The notes under the pieces are model-generated. The model worked only from the letters and a program-made list of their open reading frames with translations, was not told where the DNA came from and did no database searches. The position numbers were made by a program, and so were the translations under genes. Shown here in pieces: positions 35,031 to 48,494 of a stretch of 64,000 bases of DNA (the stretch's first letter is position 1; each line of letters starts with the position of its first letter). The stretch comes from Rusavskia elegans (Eukaryota > Ascomycota > Lecanoromycetes > Teloschistales > Teloschistaceae), in NCBI GenBank assembly GCA_011316305.1, contig SAUG01000098.1, positions 243,998 to 307,997 on the forward strand. Direction: 5' to 3'.

Positions 35031-36235
35031 TTAATATATTATTTCAGTCTATTTCTATTTAATCTATTTAATAGATATTACTATTTCTATATTTTCTATA
35101 AAAGTTTTAATATATTAATCGTATTTATTATATGATACTATATATAAATTAGTATTTAATATAGTATAAATTACTTTATTATTATATTCTTGATTTTTTT
35201 TTCGATTTTATAATCTATTTTCTATTTTCTAGTATTTTATTTTAATATAGCCTTTATTTCTATATCTACATTTTTCTAGAAATCTATTTTTTTTAGTTTT
35301 TTAAAATATTAATATATTATAATAAAATCTATACTCTATTTTTTATAGAATTTATATTTAGTATTAGATCATTTTTTACCTCGTTTATAGTTTATAACTA
35401 ATTAAGATTTCATAAATAGAAGTTTTAATTAAAATATTAAAAGTTATATAATAAATAATATAATAGAATTATATAATTAGTAGCTTTTTAACTATTTAGA
35501 TATTCTATATATTATAATAAAAAAATATATTAGAAATAATAGAAGTATATAAACTCGTCTAAAATTTTAAACATCTAGCTATAATATAGCCGATAATTAT
35601 TTTATTAATTTTATTCTACTTCTAATTTGCTAATTTTAAATAATTAACTATAATAATAAAATATTAATATATTATATACAATACTATATTATATTTAATT
35701 CTATTATTATTATTTTATTCCTTTTATTAATAAATGAAATAAAATCATTAATCGTATAATATTACTAGAACTATTTTAGATAAAAATTTAACTATATTTT
35801 ATAGGAATATAAATAAGATTCGAAAAAATAGAATCGGAAAAAATAAAAAAAAAATAAAAAGAAATTTTATAATATTATAGTATCGGTAATATTTTAGAGT
35901 AATATATTTTAAATAATCTAGTTAATAATCTTTTCAAAATAAATAAATAGAAATCTAAAACTATTATTTTTTAAAAATTCTATAGATATTAAAAAGGCTT
36001 TAAATTTTTTATTTCTAAAATATTTTTTACTAGACTATATTATATAATTATTATCGATTATACTACTATATATTTAAATAGAAAAATTGATAGAATATAA
36101 ACTTTAGTATTAGTAGTTCTTTTGAATACGATTAAAGGATATATAATAATTTTTCTATTAAATAAATATATTATTTTACTTTACTACTATATATATTCGA
36201 CTATATTTATTTTTCATAGATTATTAACTAGATTG
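35031..36235 (+). repeat. Inverted repeat 1, left arm (inner part)
   Basis: This continues the arm interrupted by the gypsy element. Its reverse complement matches about 36,690-37,905, for example a TTATAATATTATAG block near 35,870 against 37,050. It is AT-rich and non-coding. Confidence 0.65.
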
Positions 36236-36690
36236 GCTATTTCGATACGGGTTCCTATCGGTATTTCAGGAATTCGATCTAAATTTTAGTAAGTTAGTTC
36301 GATTCGATCTACTAAACTATTTAGAGCGATTTCTAATATTAGATTTAAAAGTTAGATCGGATTATAAAATAGAAATCGATAGAAATCTAATTTAATTCGA
36401 TTTATAATTATATTAAATAGTAAATTAAAAAAGTATTTATAAATAATATAAAATAGTAATATATTCTATTAAATATTAGTTTTTAAACCGATACTATATA
36501 AATAGTATAATTTATTTTTAAATAATTCTATAGATATATATTTTTCCTTTAGAACTTTTAATCTTTTAAAATTTATTATTAACTAGCTATTATTATATTT
36601 CCGACTATAATTCTAGATTTTATATTAATCTTTTAATAAACTAGAGGTTCTATTACAAATTAGTAATATATTTAGTATAGATTACGGCTA
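36236..36690 (+). repeat. Inverted repeat 2, left copy
   Basis: It starts ATTGGCTATTTCGATACGGG and ends ATTACGGCTAG. Its reverse complement matches 38,706-39,175 over its whole length, including CTAGCCGTAATC and TCGATTTCTATTTTATAATC. A further fragment of the same family lies at 40,100-40,180. Confidence 0.65.
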
Positions 36691-38705
36691 GTTTATAATC
36701 TATAAAAAATTAAGTTTTCGGATATATATAGTAATATAGTAAAATAAAATATTTATTTAATAAAAAAGAAATTATATATCTATTAATTATATTTTATAAA
36801 ACTACTAATATTGTATTTTTTATTATATGGATCTTTTTATTTATAAATATAGTAGCGGTATTAGTAAAGGCTTTATAATATATTTTAATAAATAATAATT
36901 CTTTAAAAATAAAAGATTTAAAACCTTTCTAATATCTATAGATTTTTTAAAAAGTAATAGTTTTAGACTTTTATTTATATTTTTTTCGATAGATTATTAA
37001 CTAGACTATTAAGAATATACAATATTTTAGAGAATTACTAATACTATAATATTATAAAATTTCCTTTTTCTTTTTCTTTTATTTTTTTCGATTTTTTTTT
37101 CGAATTTTTACTATATTTCTATAGAAAGTAATTTATTTATTATTTAGAATAGTTTTAAAATTATTATAAAATTAATTATATTAAATTTAATCTATTACTT
37201 TTATTTGGATTTATATATACTATACATTGTATTATATTAAATAAAAGAAATAAAAAATTAATAATAAAATAAAATATAATACGATACGGTATAGAATACA
37301 TTTATTTTTTATTATAGTTGTCTATTATTAAAAAATAAAAGATTCGAAATAAAATAATGTTATTTAGATTATTATCGGCTATAATATAGCTAGAAAATTA
37401 AAGTTTTAAATAAAACTATATACTTTTAAAAACTTCTATTATATTCCATTATTATAAAATATAGAGTCTTTAGATAATTCCATAGCTACTAGTTATATTA
37501 TCCTGTTATATTATTTAGTTTTCTCTTTACTATATCTAAATTAAAACTACTATCTATAGAATCTAAATTAATTATAAATCGTAAATACGAGTAAACGTAA
37601 TCTAATATTATATATATATTCAATAGAAAATAGAATATAGATAATATTATAATATATATATATATTAATAAATTTTAAAAAATAGATATCTAGAGAAATA
37701 TAGATATAAAAATAAAGGTTATATTAAAATAGAATACTAGAAATTAGAAAATAGACTATAGAATTAAAAAAGAAATTTATAATAATATAATAAAATAATA
37801 TATATTATACTATAAAAATAATTTATATATTAAAATCTTTATAGAAAAAAAAAGAAAAAATAAGAACTATTAAATAAATCAAATAGAACCAAAATAAAAT
37901 AATATATTAGAATAATATATCGATTATAAATAAAGCTATTTAATATAAAAATATTTATTTCTAATACTTTTTTTAATTTTGTATTACTATTAATATTCCG
38001 AATAGAATAATTTTAATAAAATATATAGTTTAAACTAATAATTTTATCCAATAATAAATAATCTATTATATTAGCTTCTAAAAATTTTAATCTATTAGAA
38101 TTTTAAATCTTTTAAAAAAATAGATAGTATTTATTAATAAATTTAGTTTTAATAAAAATACGGCTTATAAATATCTTAAATCTTTTTATAAAAAGAAAGA
38201 TAGAAATAGTAATAATATTATTAAAATTAATAAAAAGAATTAGATAATAGAAAGAAACTTTTCTATATAAAATAATATTAGATTTAGAAATAATAAAGAT
38301 TTAGCTAGAGAGATTAATTTTAATAGTTAGAATAAAGATATAAAGAAGAAAGCAGAAGCAGATAATAATAAAAATATAAAACGAATTAATAAACTATTTA
38401 ACTAATTATATAAATTGAAAAATAATAGTTTAGAAAGAATATATTATCTTTATATATTATAAAATTAATACTAAATAATAAATCTACTAGATTAATCTAT
38501 TTTAATATAGAAGAAAAATAATACTTTAATACTATAATTATATTATTATATTAGAATTTAATAGTTTTAATAATTTAAATCTAGGAACTCGTATTTAACC
38601 CGGAATTAAGTCGGGTCGATATTTAGAAAAATCGGAACCGACTCGGGTCGAATTAGTTTCTTTAATCCGGGTTCGAAATCCGATCCGACGGCCAATCTAT
38701 TATTA
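36690..38705 (-). repeat. Inverted repeat 1, right arm (uninterrupted)
   Basis: This is the reverse-complement copy of 25,825-26,633 joined to 35,031-36,235. At about 37,910-37,925 it runs without a break across the position where the gypsy element sits in the other arm. No intact reading frame. Confidence 0.65.
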
Positions 38706-39175
38706 ACTAGCCGTAATCTATATTAACCGTATTACTATATATAAAAAAGATATCTAGTTTATTAAAAAGTTAATATAAAATCTATATATATAGCCGGAAA
38801 TATAATGATTACTAGTTAATAATATATTCTAAAAAATTATAAATTCTAATAAGAAAATATATATCTATAGAATTATTTTTAAAAATATAATACTATTTAT
38901 AGAATATCGGTATAAAATATAATATTAAATAGAATTAATTCCTATTTTATATTATCTCTTATTAGTTTTATATTCGATTATTTAATATAATTATAAATTA
39001 TATCGGATTAGATTTCTATCGATTTCTATTTTATAATCCGATCCGATCTTTAATTCTAATATTAGAAATCGATTCGAACCGTTAAGCAGATTAGATTAAA
39101 TCGATTTACTAAAATTCGGATCGGATTTCTAAAATATCGATAGAAATTTATATCGAAATAGCTAGTCTAATTAGA
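38706..39175 (-). repeat. Inverted repeat 2, right copy
   Basis: Reverse-complement copy of 36,236-36,690. It ends in TATATCGAAATAGCTAGTCT, matching the start of the left copy. Confidence 0.65.
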
Positions 39176-39821
39176 AAAATCATAATCTAATTTTCCTTTT
39201 TTTCTAAATAATCGATTTTTAGAAGATAAAAGAATATCGATATTATTTATTCGGTCTCTATTATTTTAATTAATCTTTTTTTAAAATTGAAAAATAAATA
39301 GTTTATATCTATCTAATATAATTATTTTAATAATACTATTTTTATAGAATAGCATTTTTCATTATAGAAAAGCTAACTATTCTACTAATACTATTATTTC
39401 ATCTAATATAAGCATTATATATTTTATAGATTTATTTATAATCGTTACGATTATATTATACGAAATTTATATTATCGAATCGATAGATTTTAGAGAACTG
39501 ATAAAAAGTCTATTATAATATATTAATACGATTATTCTAGCGTCTAGAGAGACTATTACTTGCTAATCGATTTCTATTAATTGATTTTTAATATTATATA
39601 TTCCGGGTAATTTCTTATATACTCTTCTATATATCTTTTAAAGATTTTTAAATTTATTTTCTTTTAAATTCGCTTTAGAATTTTAGTAATTTATTAATAT
39701 TCCGATATTTTAGAGTTATATACCTGTCGGATAATATCTATTATTTTTTCGGATATTTTTATTTCTTTTAAAACTTTACTATTCCTTTTGATTAGTAGTT
39801 AATTTATATTATCTATTACTT

Positions 39822-39924
39822 TATAGTTTGTTTTTCGATCTAAAATATCAACGACGGTAGTATCTTTATTTTTAATATATTTTATTTCGAAATTATAGTA
39901 GATAATTTCTTCAGTCCATTTTAA
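39822..39924 (-). pseudogene. Gypsy RNase H fragment
   Basis: The minus strand reads LKWTEEIIYYNFEIKYI followed by TTVVDILDRKTNY, the conserved RNase H end and linker of Ty3/gypsy elements, here without stop codons. It is part of a further decayed element extending over about 39,180-40,090. Confidence 0.7.
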
Positions 39925-40393
39925 TTATCTCTAATTAAATTTCTTATCTACTAAAAATATTAAAAGATTTTTATAATTAGTTCAAACTATTCCTTTTTTT
40001 AACGTCTTTTTTATATAGATTTTCTAGAATATAAAGTTTATAACTATTATTAATATCTCTTTATTATTTTATCCGTCGTTATATAATTAACTTTCGTATA
40101 AATTGGCTATTTCGATACGGGTTTTCGTCGATATTTTAAAAACCCGATCTAAGTTTTAGTAAATGGGTTCAATCTCACTGTTACGTCTATAATTCTACAG
40201 AAGTATTTACGTTTATTAAATTATTAGTCAGATAAACGAACTAATAGCTTAATCTAGTTAAAGTTACTAGAGCTATAAGGTTGCTCCCTTTTAATAGGTC
40301 GGCTCTATCGGATATATCGACTCTTTTACTATATATATCGTTTTTTATAGCCTAATTGATAGCTTTTCTCGTTAGTTATTAATATAACTACTA

Positions 40394-43300
40394 AATATTT
40401 TACGTCCACGACTTTACAGAGGCACGCTGGAAGATTGGCCAGACAAGCGAACCTAATTATCTATAGCCGCCTATAGCCGCTATAGCCGACCTTTATAATA
40501 GAGGCTTTTAGCGGACGACTATTTATTAGGACTATCGGCTATTTTTACTATATATATCGCTTCTTTATTTCTATTAGATAGTTTCTCCCGTTAGTTATTG
40601 TTATATAACTATTAAATACGTTACTACTATTCTTTTTTTAATTACTTTTATAATATAGACGCTTTATAATATTATAACTATACCTTTATAGCTATACAAG
40701 ATTAGTTATAATAATTTATACTAGAACTTCTTTACTATTTAGTAGCTCGGACTACGTCTACGACTATAGCTAGGCTCGAGCGTAACGCCTATTAATATAT
40801 AGGGACGTTATATTTTAATAATTTACTATATAGGTCTTATTATCCTATTTTATAAATCGAAGTAATACTATTAAAGCAGTAACGCCCGGTATTTATTAAG
40901 GAAATAAAGGATTTTTAAAACTTTAGTTTATCTAGATAAATATTTACTTCGTATTATATATAAACCAGTTTCTAAATAAAATAATTAAAATTCTATTTAT
41001 AATATTATACCTAGAAGCGATAGCTTTTAATTAGATATAGCCCCGTATAGAAAACTGTCTTAATAACCCGGAAAACTAAAATAAAGATAAAATATTATAG
41101 ATTTTCTACGCCTTCGGCAATCTAATTACGGTTATAAAAGAAACCTTCGGAAATAATAATCAGGATAGAATAATAGAAAGGAGACTAATAGTTCTAAGAT
41201 AGTAGAAATCGGTAACTATCAATATTATTTAGTTTAGAATATTAGCTTATAAAACGGACTAGGAAGATTCAATTTTAAAAGCCTATTTCTATAAAAAACT
41301 TTATATTAAAGTTAAGGAAGCTATAGTAGTAATCGAAAAACTAGATTCGCTAGCGTCATTTATCGAACTAGCGACTAGAATTAATACTAGATAGTATAAA
41401 ATATATTTAGATAAATAGGCGTTTAGTAAAATAAAACCCGCTAAAAGACAGCCTAAAAGAGATCTAATAGAATTTAATACTATTAAAACTAAAAAATTAT
41501 AGACTAAAGTTAATTATTTATATAGAAAAACGGAATATTATAAAAAAAAATATCTAATTAAAAAAGTAACTAAAGTAACTAAATATTAGTTTAAAATAAT
41601 AAAGGAATTATCTAAAAAAATAGCTAAAAAATATATAATAGAAAGTTAAATAGTCTGTTATAATAATAATTACCTTATCTATCTATTAGATAAAGAGGAG
41701 AAAGGATAGTACCCTATAGAACCTAAAAGAGCGAAAAAGAGGCTAATAATAGAATTTAAACCGTATAAAACCGAGAAACCTTTTACCGCAGCGATTAAAG
41801 TTGAAATTAGAGATTATAAAATAATAGCTTTTATAAATTTATTTAGTTAATTTGGTTTTGGTTTTAGTACCCGGTAAACCAGTGGTTCGGTAAGTAAATC
41901 AAACGTTGGTATACCAGCATTAAATATACAGTAGTAGAACTTATATCTAAATTTAGTTAATATAAATAACGGTTCTTTCTATAGAATTTTAATTTAAATT
42001 TATTTAGTAATATAACGTATCCTTCTACCGATAACTTAATATAGAAATTTTTACAGACAAATATACCTCGCAGTTATCGCTTCTTCTTCTTTTACCAGCA
42101 ATATAAGCCCTGTAATACCTAAAAGCCCTTACGTACGTATATGCTCCCGCCAACAGCTATAGCTGTAAGCTAAACCAGACGGTAGTATATCTATAATAAC
42201 TATATCTACCCGCGCGGTCGTCGACTACCTCGTTATAGCTAGAGTAATCTATTTTAATTTTAATAAAAATAGCTTTTTTACTGTCCTTAAAACGTACTAT
42301 CCGACCTCCCTATCTCCTTTTAGTCTAATCGACCGGGTAAAGCTTCTAGCTATAGTAGCTAGCGTATTATCTAATAACCTTTTTAAAGCTAAGTAGGTTA
42401 AAGAATACCTTAATAGCTTAGTAGAACGTTTAGGTACAGGTTATACGATAAGTATAGCCGAAGCGATAGACGTAGATAATTACTTTATAGTATAGTAAGT
42501 AGATATAGCGGAAATATTGGAAGTCGATAATTATATATAACGTTAAGGAAGGAATAGTAGAGAATTCGTAATCGAATAAAGAAGGAAATAGTTAAATAGA
42601 AGTGATTAACTGCGCTATAAACCTTATCTGACGAACTTTGACTGTGAAAATTTCTTTACTGCACGTGAAATACAACAATCGTTACCGTATATAACGTTGA
42701 TGAAACATATATATATATATGAAAACTCAATATAATCCCAGGCAGAAGCCTTTCAGGGAGGAGTTCTTATAAATAGAAAGAGAGAAAACAAGTTTATAAA
42801 AAGACTATATAACTAAATTAAAGTAAATATTAAAAAGTATCTATAATAAAATAATAGGGTTATAGATATTAAAGTTAAAATAAAAAACGGACTCGTCGGA
42901 GTTTTAAATTTTATAATAATCGGAAGTATCAGATAATATATTATATTCGGAAATAAATAGAAAGAATTAATTTCTAGAATACTAATATAAAAAAGTATAG
43001 TCGAATAAAAAATAGAACCGTAAACAGTATATCTTTTTTTTATATAAAAATCTTCTATATAGAAAATTAGATATTATAATAAATATAGAATATAAATAAA
43101 TTAAAGAAATTAATATTTTTTTTAAAATAAGAAGCGAAATATAGAAAATAAAAATCTAAAAAGAATATTACTATCTGCTTTTATAACTAGCGCTAAAATA
43201 TAATAAAACCTAGAAAATAATCTAGAAATTATAGATAGAAGATATTAAGAAAATCTATAAAAATATTATTTAAAAAATTGAAAAAGCCGAATATAACTCT

Positions 43301-44696
43301 ATATCTAAACCAGAAAAATAGCTAAAAAAAGAAATACTAAATCATATACTGAATATATAACTAAAAAACGAATAGTTTCTAACTTCGTTATAATAGAATA
43401 AAATAGTTACTAAAAAATAAATATTAGCGGAAATATTAGAAAATCCGGATATAATTTATAATATCCAAATATAATTTAGTATAGCAGATACGGTATCAAG
43501 GAATCTTTAACTAGATATTCTTTTATATATATACTAAATCCAGAGGCTAAAAAAAATTAAACTCCTTTAGAAACTAATTTAAATTAATCGAATCGAAACT
43601 AAGAACTAATTTAATAGATATCTTTTATATAGCTAGCGTAAAATCTATAGAAGAATAAAACGTAATAGAATTATTAAATTCGATAAAACGAGATAATACG
43701 TATTATTTCTAAATAATAAAATTACTTTTTCGTTTATCTAAAGCGCGGTAATAAATAATAAAATATTTTTATTTTCTAAAATATCGGTAGAGATCCGACT
43801 TCTAAATAAGATATTTATTACGAATTTCCTTTTTAGAATTTAAAAAAGATTTAATATAACGACGCGCCTTAATATACTTATTAAAAATATTTCTAATATT
43901 AGACCGAAACTTATTTTTTTTATTTTTAAAATATTTTCCAACAGATATTAGTACTAGAAACTAGATAAATAAAGCGGATATTATAGGTAGTATTAGAAAT
44001 TAAAAAATTATAAGATTTCTAAATCCGAGTATACTCGCTATAAATATTACTACCTATTTCTATTTTATATTCTTTTAAAAAATTACAAGTATAAAAACTA
44101 TAAAGAAAAAATATAATAATATTTCTTAACTAAATTCGATAAAAAAAACTTTAAATAAATACTTTTTCGAGAATATATAATAAAAATATTAAAGAAAAAA
44201 GAAAAAAAGAAAAAGATAGTTAGATTTTAAAAGGACTCTATATATAGAAAGGCTAGATAAAAAGCGATATAGGGGGGACTATATTATATCTACGACTTTA
44301 TAGAGGTACGCTAGATAATTAGCTAAATAAACGAGAGTAATTATCTATAGCCGCCTATAGCTACTATAGCCTACTTTTATAATAGAGGCTTTTAATAGAC
44401 GGCTATCTATCGGTAATATCGGCTACTCTTACTATATATATCGCTTTTTTACTTCTATTAAATAGCTTCTTTCGTTAGTTATTAATATAATTATTAAATA
44501 TATTACTACTATTTTCTTTTTAATTATCTCTATAATATAGACGCTTTATAATATCGTAACCGTACCTTCGCGGCTGCGTAGAACGAGTTATAATAATTTA
44601 TACTAGAACTCTCTTACTATTTAATAGCTCGGACTACGCCTACGGCTGTAGCTAGGCTCGAATATAACGTCCTTTAACGTATAGAGACGTTATAAA
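40394..44696 (+). mobile_element. Second LTR retrotransposon, internally deleted
   Basis: Direct repeats of about 410-425 bp (40,394-40,821 and 44,284-44,696; both include CGACTTTA.AGAGG.ACGCT.G and end with GGGACGTTA or AGACGTTA) enclose 3.4 kb. Plus-strand gag-like remnants occur at about 41,090-41,600: AVIKETFGNNNQD-like text, LAYKTD, EAIVVIEKLDSLASFIELAT, then a zinc-knuckle-like YLYRKTEYYKKKY. No reverse transcriptase was found, so most of pol is missing. A copy of the 0.97-kb element is nested inside. Confidence 0.65.
41839..42761 (-). mobile_element. Novel 0.97-kb repeated element, copy B (inverted)
   Basis: The 923-bp copy is flanked by AGCTTTTATAAAT (41,826-41,838) and AGTTCTTATAAAT (42,762-42,774), a 13-bp duplication with two C/T differences. 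In this orientation the conserved frame lies on the plus strand (for example SIITISTRAVVDYLVIARV, DRVKLLAIVASVLSNN, KEYLNSLVERLGTGYTIS, VDIAEILEVDNYI) and can be followed upstream to about 42,050, with stops only as TAG/TAA. It interrupts the second LTR element just after its gag region. Confidence 0.8.
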
Positions 44697-45216
44697 ATAC
44701 TATATCCGTTTATCTTTAATTATTATTTATATAACGAAAACGTTTTATAATTATATAACTTTTCTTTTATAGTTATATAGGACTAGTTACGATAATCTAT
44801 ACTAGAAATTCTTTACTATTTAGTAGCTCGGACTACGCCTACGACTGTAGCTAGGCTCGAACGTAACGCCTTCTAATATATAGAAACGTTATACTAAATC
44901 GTTAAAAAATATAAATCGGGTTTTAAAAATAGAACTAAAAACTAGATTAGATTATAAAATAGAAATTAATAAAAATCCGATCCGACCCGTTAAATCATTT
45001 ATAAATAGTATAATACTATAATTACTATAGTATAAAATCATAAATGATAGATTTATTAATTATATATAAAGGTAATATATTTAGGTAATGTATTTACTCT
45101 AACTAAAATCTTTCTAGCTAGTATAATTGATGAACTAGATTAATTTAAAATTAATAGATATAATTTTTATATTGGAATCTTATTTTAATATTAAATCTTA
45201 GTAGTTTTAGTAGGTT

Positions 45217-45704
45217 AGACTGGTCGTCGGGTCGAATTTCGAATTTAAAATTATAACCCGATCCGATCCGCTAAAACTACTAAACCGTAGTATAAAAAAA
45301 ATATAAAGCTAGTATAACTTTTTTACGAATTTATTAAAAAGACTTTCATCAATTAACTACGCTAGCTAGAAAGATTCTAATATAAGAGAATATATTATCT
45401 GGATATATTACTTTTATTAGATTATTAAAAATACATTGTATTAAATATATTTTATAGTCGGGTCGGGTCCGGGTCGAGTAAATAAAATCGGGTCGAATAC
45501 CCGACGGTTCGACGGAAATCCGACTCGAACCCGCCAGTTTATAGTAGATTAAATTCGGAAATCCGTATTCAATCCGAAACCGAATTAATTTAATATCTAG
45601 AAAATTTAGAACCGACTTAGTTTAGTATCTAGAAAAATCGGAACCGATTCGAGTTGGGTCGGTTTCTTTAACCCGGATTCGAAATCCGATCCGATAGCCG
45701 GTTT
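45217..45704. mobile_element. MITE-like unit, same terminal family as 23.5 kb
   Basis: The left end AGACTGGTCGTCGGGTCG and right end ATCCGATAGCCGGTTT are imperfect inverted copies about 490 bp apart. Both carry the GGGTCGG-rich subterminal motif. Non-coding. Confidence 0.45.
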
Positions 45705-46199
45705 ACTTCCGCGAGTATTAACGTTTTAAATAGTATTTTAGAGATTTACTATTCTATACTATATATAACTATAGGGCTCGATCTAAGTTATCTACATATA
45801 GTACTATTTATTTTTCTTGATTAAAGATCTCTAAAGCTTTTTCGTTAGCGAAATTTTATTTAAATTTTTTAAAAATTTCATTTTCGATTTTTGTCTACTA
45901 AAACGTTTTATCGTTCTATAGTAAATCTATTAGAGAAATAGTTTTCTTCGCGTATCCTTCTATTATATTTTAATAGAATCTAGTAAATTCTAGGAAATTC
46001 TATTTTTTTTTTTTTTATTTTTTAATATAGAAAATTTTTTAATTTTTTTTTAGTTTATTTACTTCTATTTTAATACTCTCTGGTTTTATTACGAAACTAA
46101 AAAAGATTATTTCTTTTTTAAAAAATTCTAATTTTTTTTTAACTTTAAAATTATATTTCTAGAACCTCTATACTATCTTAATTGTATACTATTAATATT

Positions 46200-46360
46200 T
46201 CTTTTTAAATTTCTGAAAGTAATAATATATCGTCTATATATATAAAGTTAAAAATTTCAAAGTAATTATATAATATTTTATTGACTATACGTTATAGAAT
46301 TATAGGCGTATTTATAAATCCAAAAGATAATACTAAATATTTAAATAGTTTAAATTTTTT
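46200..46360 (-). pseudogene. Gypsy reverse transcriptase fragment
   Basis: The minus strand reads FKYLVLSFGFINTPIIL, then RIVNKILYNYFE and FIYIDDILLLSE, covering the LPFGL.NAP and Y(I/L)DDIL motifs of Ty3/gypsy polymerases. It belongs to a decayed element spanning roughly 45,710-47,260, limited by LTR-like copies at 44,745-44,893 and 47,262-47,680. Confidence 0.75.
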
Positions 46361-47261
46361 TTTAAATACGGTTTTCTATTCGTCTTTTACTTTTATTTTT
46401 AAAAGATTAAAAGTATTCCTTAAATCGAGTTTTATAAACTATCTAGCCTTTTTTATTCTACTTTTTAGGTCTGCGAGAAAAAGGAAATAATATTTATCTT
46501 TTTATTTTATCGCGTTAAATCTTCTAAAATCTATATAAAGTCGGTAGTTACTATTTTTTTTTCGGGATAAATATAACCGGTTTTTCTATTTTTGATTTAA
46601 AATAACGTATATATCTTCGTTTATAATTATAATTAAAATATTATCTTAATACTTTTAATTATTGATTATTTAATCTATAGATTAATCTAGCTTTTAACCT
46701 TTTCGAATTTTTTATAATAATTTCGTAGTTAATTTAGATATAAATCGATAATAGTAATCTTTCTTTCGGTTTCGTTAATATATTTTAGAATCTTTTTAAA
46801 AACTATAGAATATTATCTATAGCTATTAATTTCTCTTTAATCTACTATTTCCGGATAAAAATATTATTAGCTTTTTTTATTCCGACTAATCTTTTAGGTA
46901 TTTTAAATAGACAGCTTTTTATTTTTATTTATATCGATATCTATTCGATCTTTGGATTCTATTTTATAAACTAAAAATACCTAGACGTATTTCTTATTAT
47001 ATTTCTATAATATTAAAAATAATCTTTTACTTATATCTATTACTTTTTATTTAAATGGATCTAGTCTAAAATGCGATTTTAATAGTTTCTATAAAGTAAA
47101 GTTCCGTTTTTCTAATGAAAGAGACGTTAAATCTTTTTATATAGGCTTTTAATATAATATTTCCATTAGTTCCCGAATCGACTAGCGCTTTAGCGGATTA
47201 TACGAATATCGATAGATAGATAAAAATTCGTTTTTATCTATTTTCCGAAGTTATTAAAATA

Positions 47262-47680
47262 TAACGTCTCTATATATCAGAAGACGTTATATTTTAGCCT
47301 AGCTACAGCCGTAGGCGTAGTTCGAACTACTAAATAGTAAAGGAATTCTATTATAAATTGGTATAACTAGTTTTATATAGCTATAAAGATATTGTTATCG
47401 TATTTAGAAACGTATTTATTATATAGATAATTATAAAAAAGAAACAGAGGCAGTATTTAGTAATTATATTAATAACTAACGAGAAATACTATCTAGTAAA
47501 TATAAAGAGCGATATATATAGTAAAAGAGCCGATAGACCCGATAGGGCCGATCTATTAAATAAAAGTAATTCTACCGCTCTAGCGGTTCTAATTGGATTA
47601 AGCTATTAGTTCGTTTATCTAATTAATAAACGTAAATACTTTTATAGATTTATAGACGTAGCAAATAAATTCTTTTAAAG
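47262..47680 (+). repeat. LTR-like copy of the 24.8-kb family
   Basis: It starts ATAACGTCTCTATATATC, contains CTACAGCCGTAGGCG and ends TTATAGACGTAGC, co-linear with 24,800-25,190. Confidence 0.45.
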
Positions 47681-48360
47681 TTATTTCGTAATAGATTTAT
47701 AGATATTATATCTTTTAGTATTCGTATTTACTATAACTATTTCGTTTCTCAATATCTATATCTATTATAAAAACATACGAATTAACTAGTATTTTTAGAA
47801 TTTATTAATATAGTTCTATCGGATATTATTCTATTTTTGATATTTTCGATTCGTAGATTCTATAGTAATCGTCGTAGTATACTAACTAACTAAACTATAT
47901 ATATTTCTATCTTTTTTCCGCGTCAATTAATTATAGAATTTATTTAGATATATATATTATTTTTTTGAATTTTATTTTCGATTCATTGATAAAATATATC
48001 TGTAATAACGTTTATTTTATTTATTCTAATTTATCCATCTTCGATGGTAAAAAAGATCAAATCTATATATATATATACGGTTTAATCATTCGAATTTTTG
48101 ATTTCATTTTTTCACGATTTAATGCTAGAGATACCAATCGATCAAATTACGCAATTATTTGAAATTTAAATATTTAACCGAGAATTCAATTTAGGACTCT
48201 CGAAGAAGCTAGATCTAGACTAAAATCTAGAGGAAAACCGTAATCTATTTAATCTTTTTAAATTTAATTCCAATTCGATCGATTTATACGAATACGAAAC
48301 GATCTATTAAATAATCTCTCTATATAAAAACTCTGTATAAAAATCGACTGAAGTCGATAG

Positions 48361-48494
48361 AAAAAATTCAAGTATTGGGTTGGCTTTCGAGGGATTCGAA
48401 CCTTCGACCCGTCGGATTTAACCTCGTTAACTCCGAAGAGCGCTGGATCCGCTGGGCCTCCAGGTCACGCAGTCTGCCACTGCGCCACCCAGGC
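48361..48494 (-). other. tRNA-like Pol III element (tRNA gene or tRNA-derived SINE)
   Basis: A balanced-GC island of 130 bp within AT-rich DNA. On the minus strand it has a perfect A box TGGCGCAGTGG (48,487-48,477), a perfect B box GGTTCGAATCC (48,402-48,392) and a run of six T (48,366-48,361) as terminator. The D-arm can pair (GCGC/GCGT) and the T-arm pairs with one mismatch. The 5' seven bases do not pair well with the 3' end, and the box spacing (85 bp start to start) requires an intron or long variable arm, and I find no convincing anticodon stem. A SINE or degenerate tRNA is therefore as likely as a working tRNA. Confidence 0.55.

Noticed and set aside
46281..46490. Small plus-strand open frame with hydrophobic residues
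   Set aside because: The opposite strand encodes gypsy reverse transcriptase motifs, and AT-rich DNA gives Phe/Leu/Ile-rich chance frames.
47965..48162. 65-codon frame resembling a mitochondrial-type hydrophobic protein
   Set aside because: It is an AT-rich chance frame with no recognised family. I found no supporting evidence for a mitochondrial insertion.
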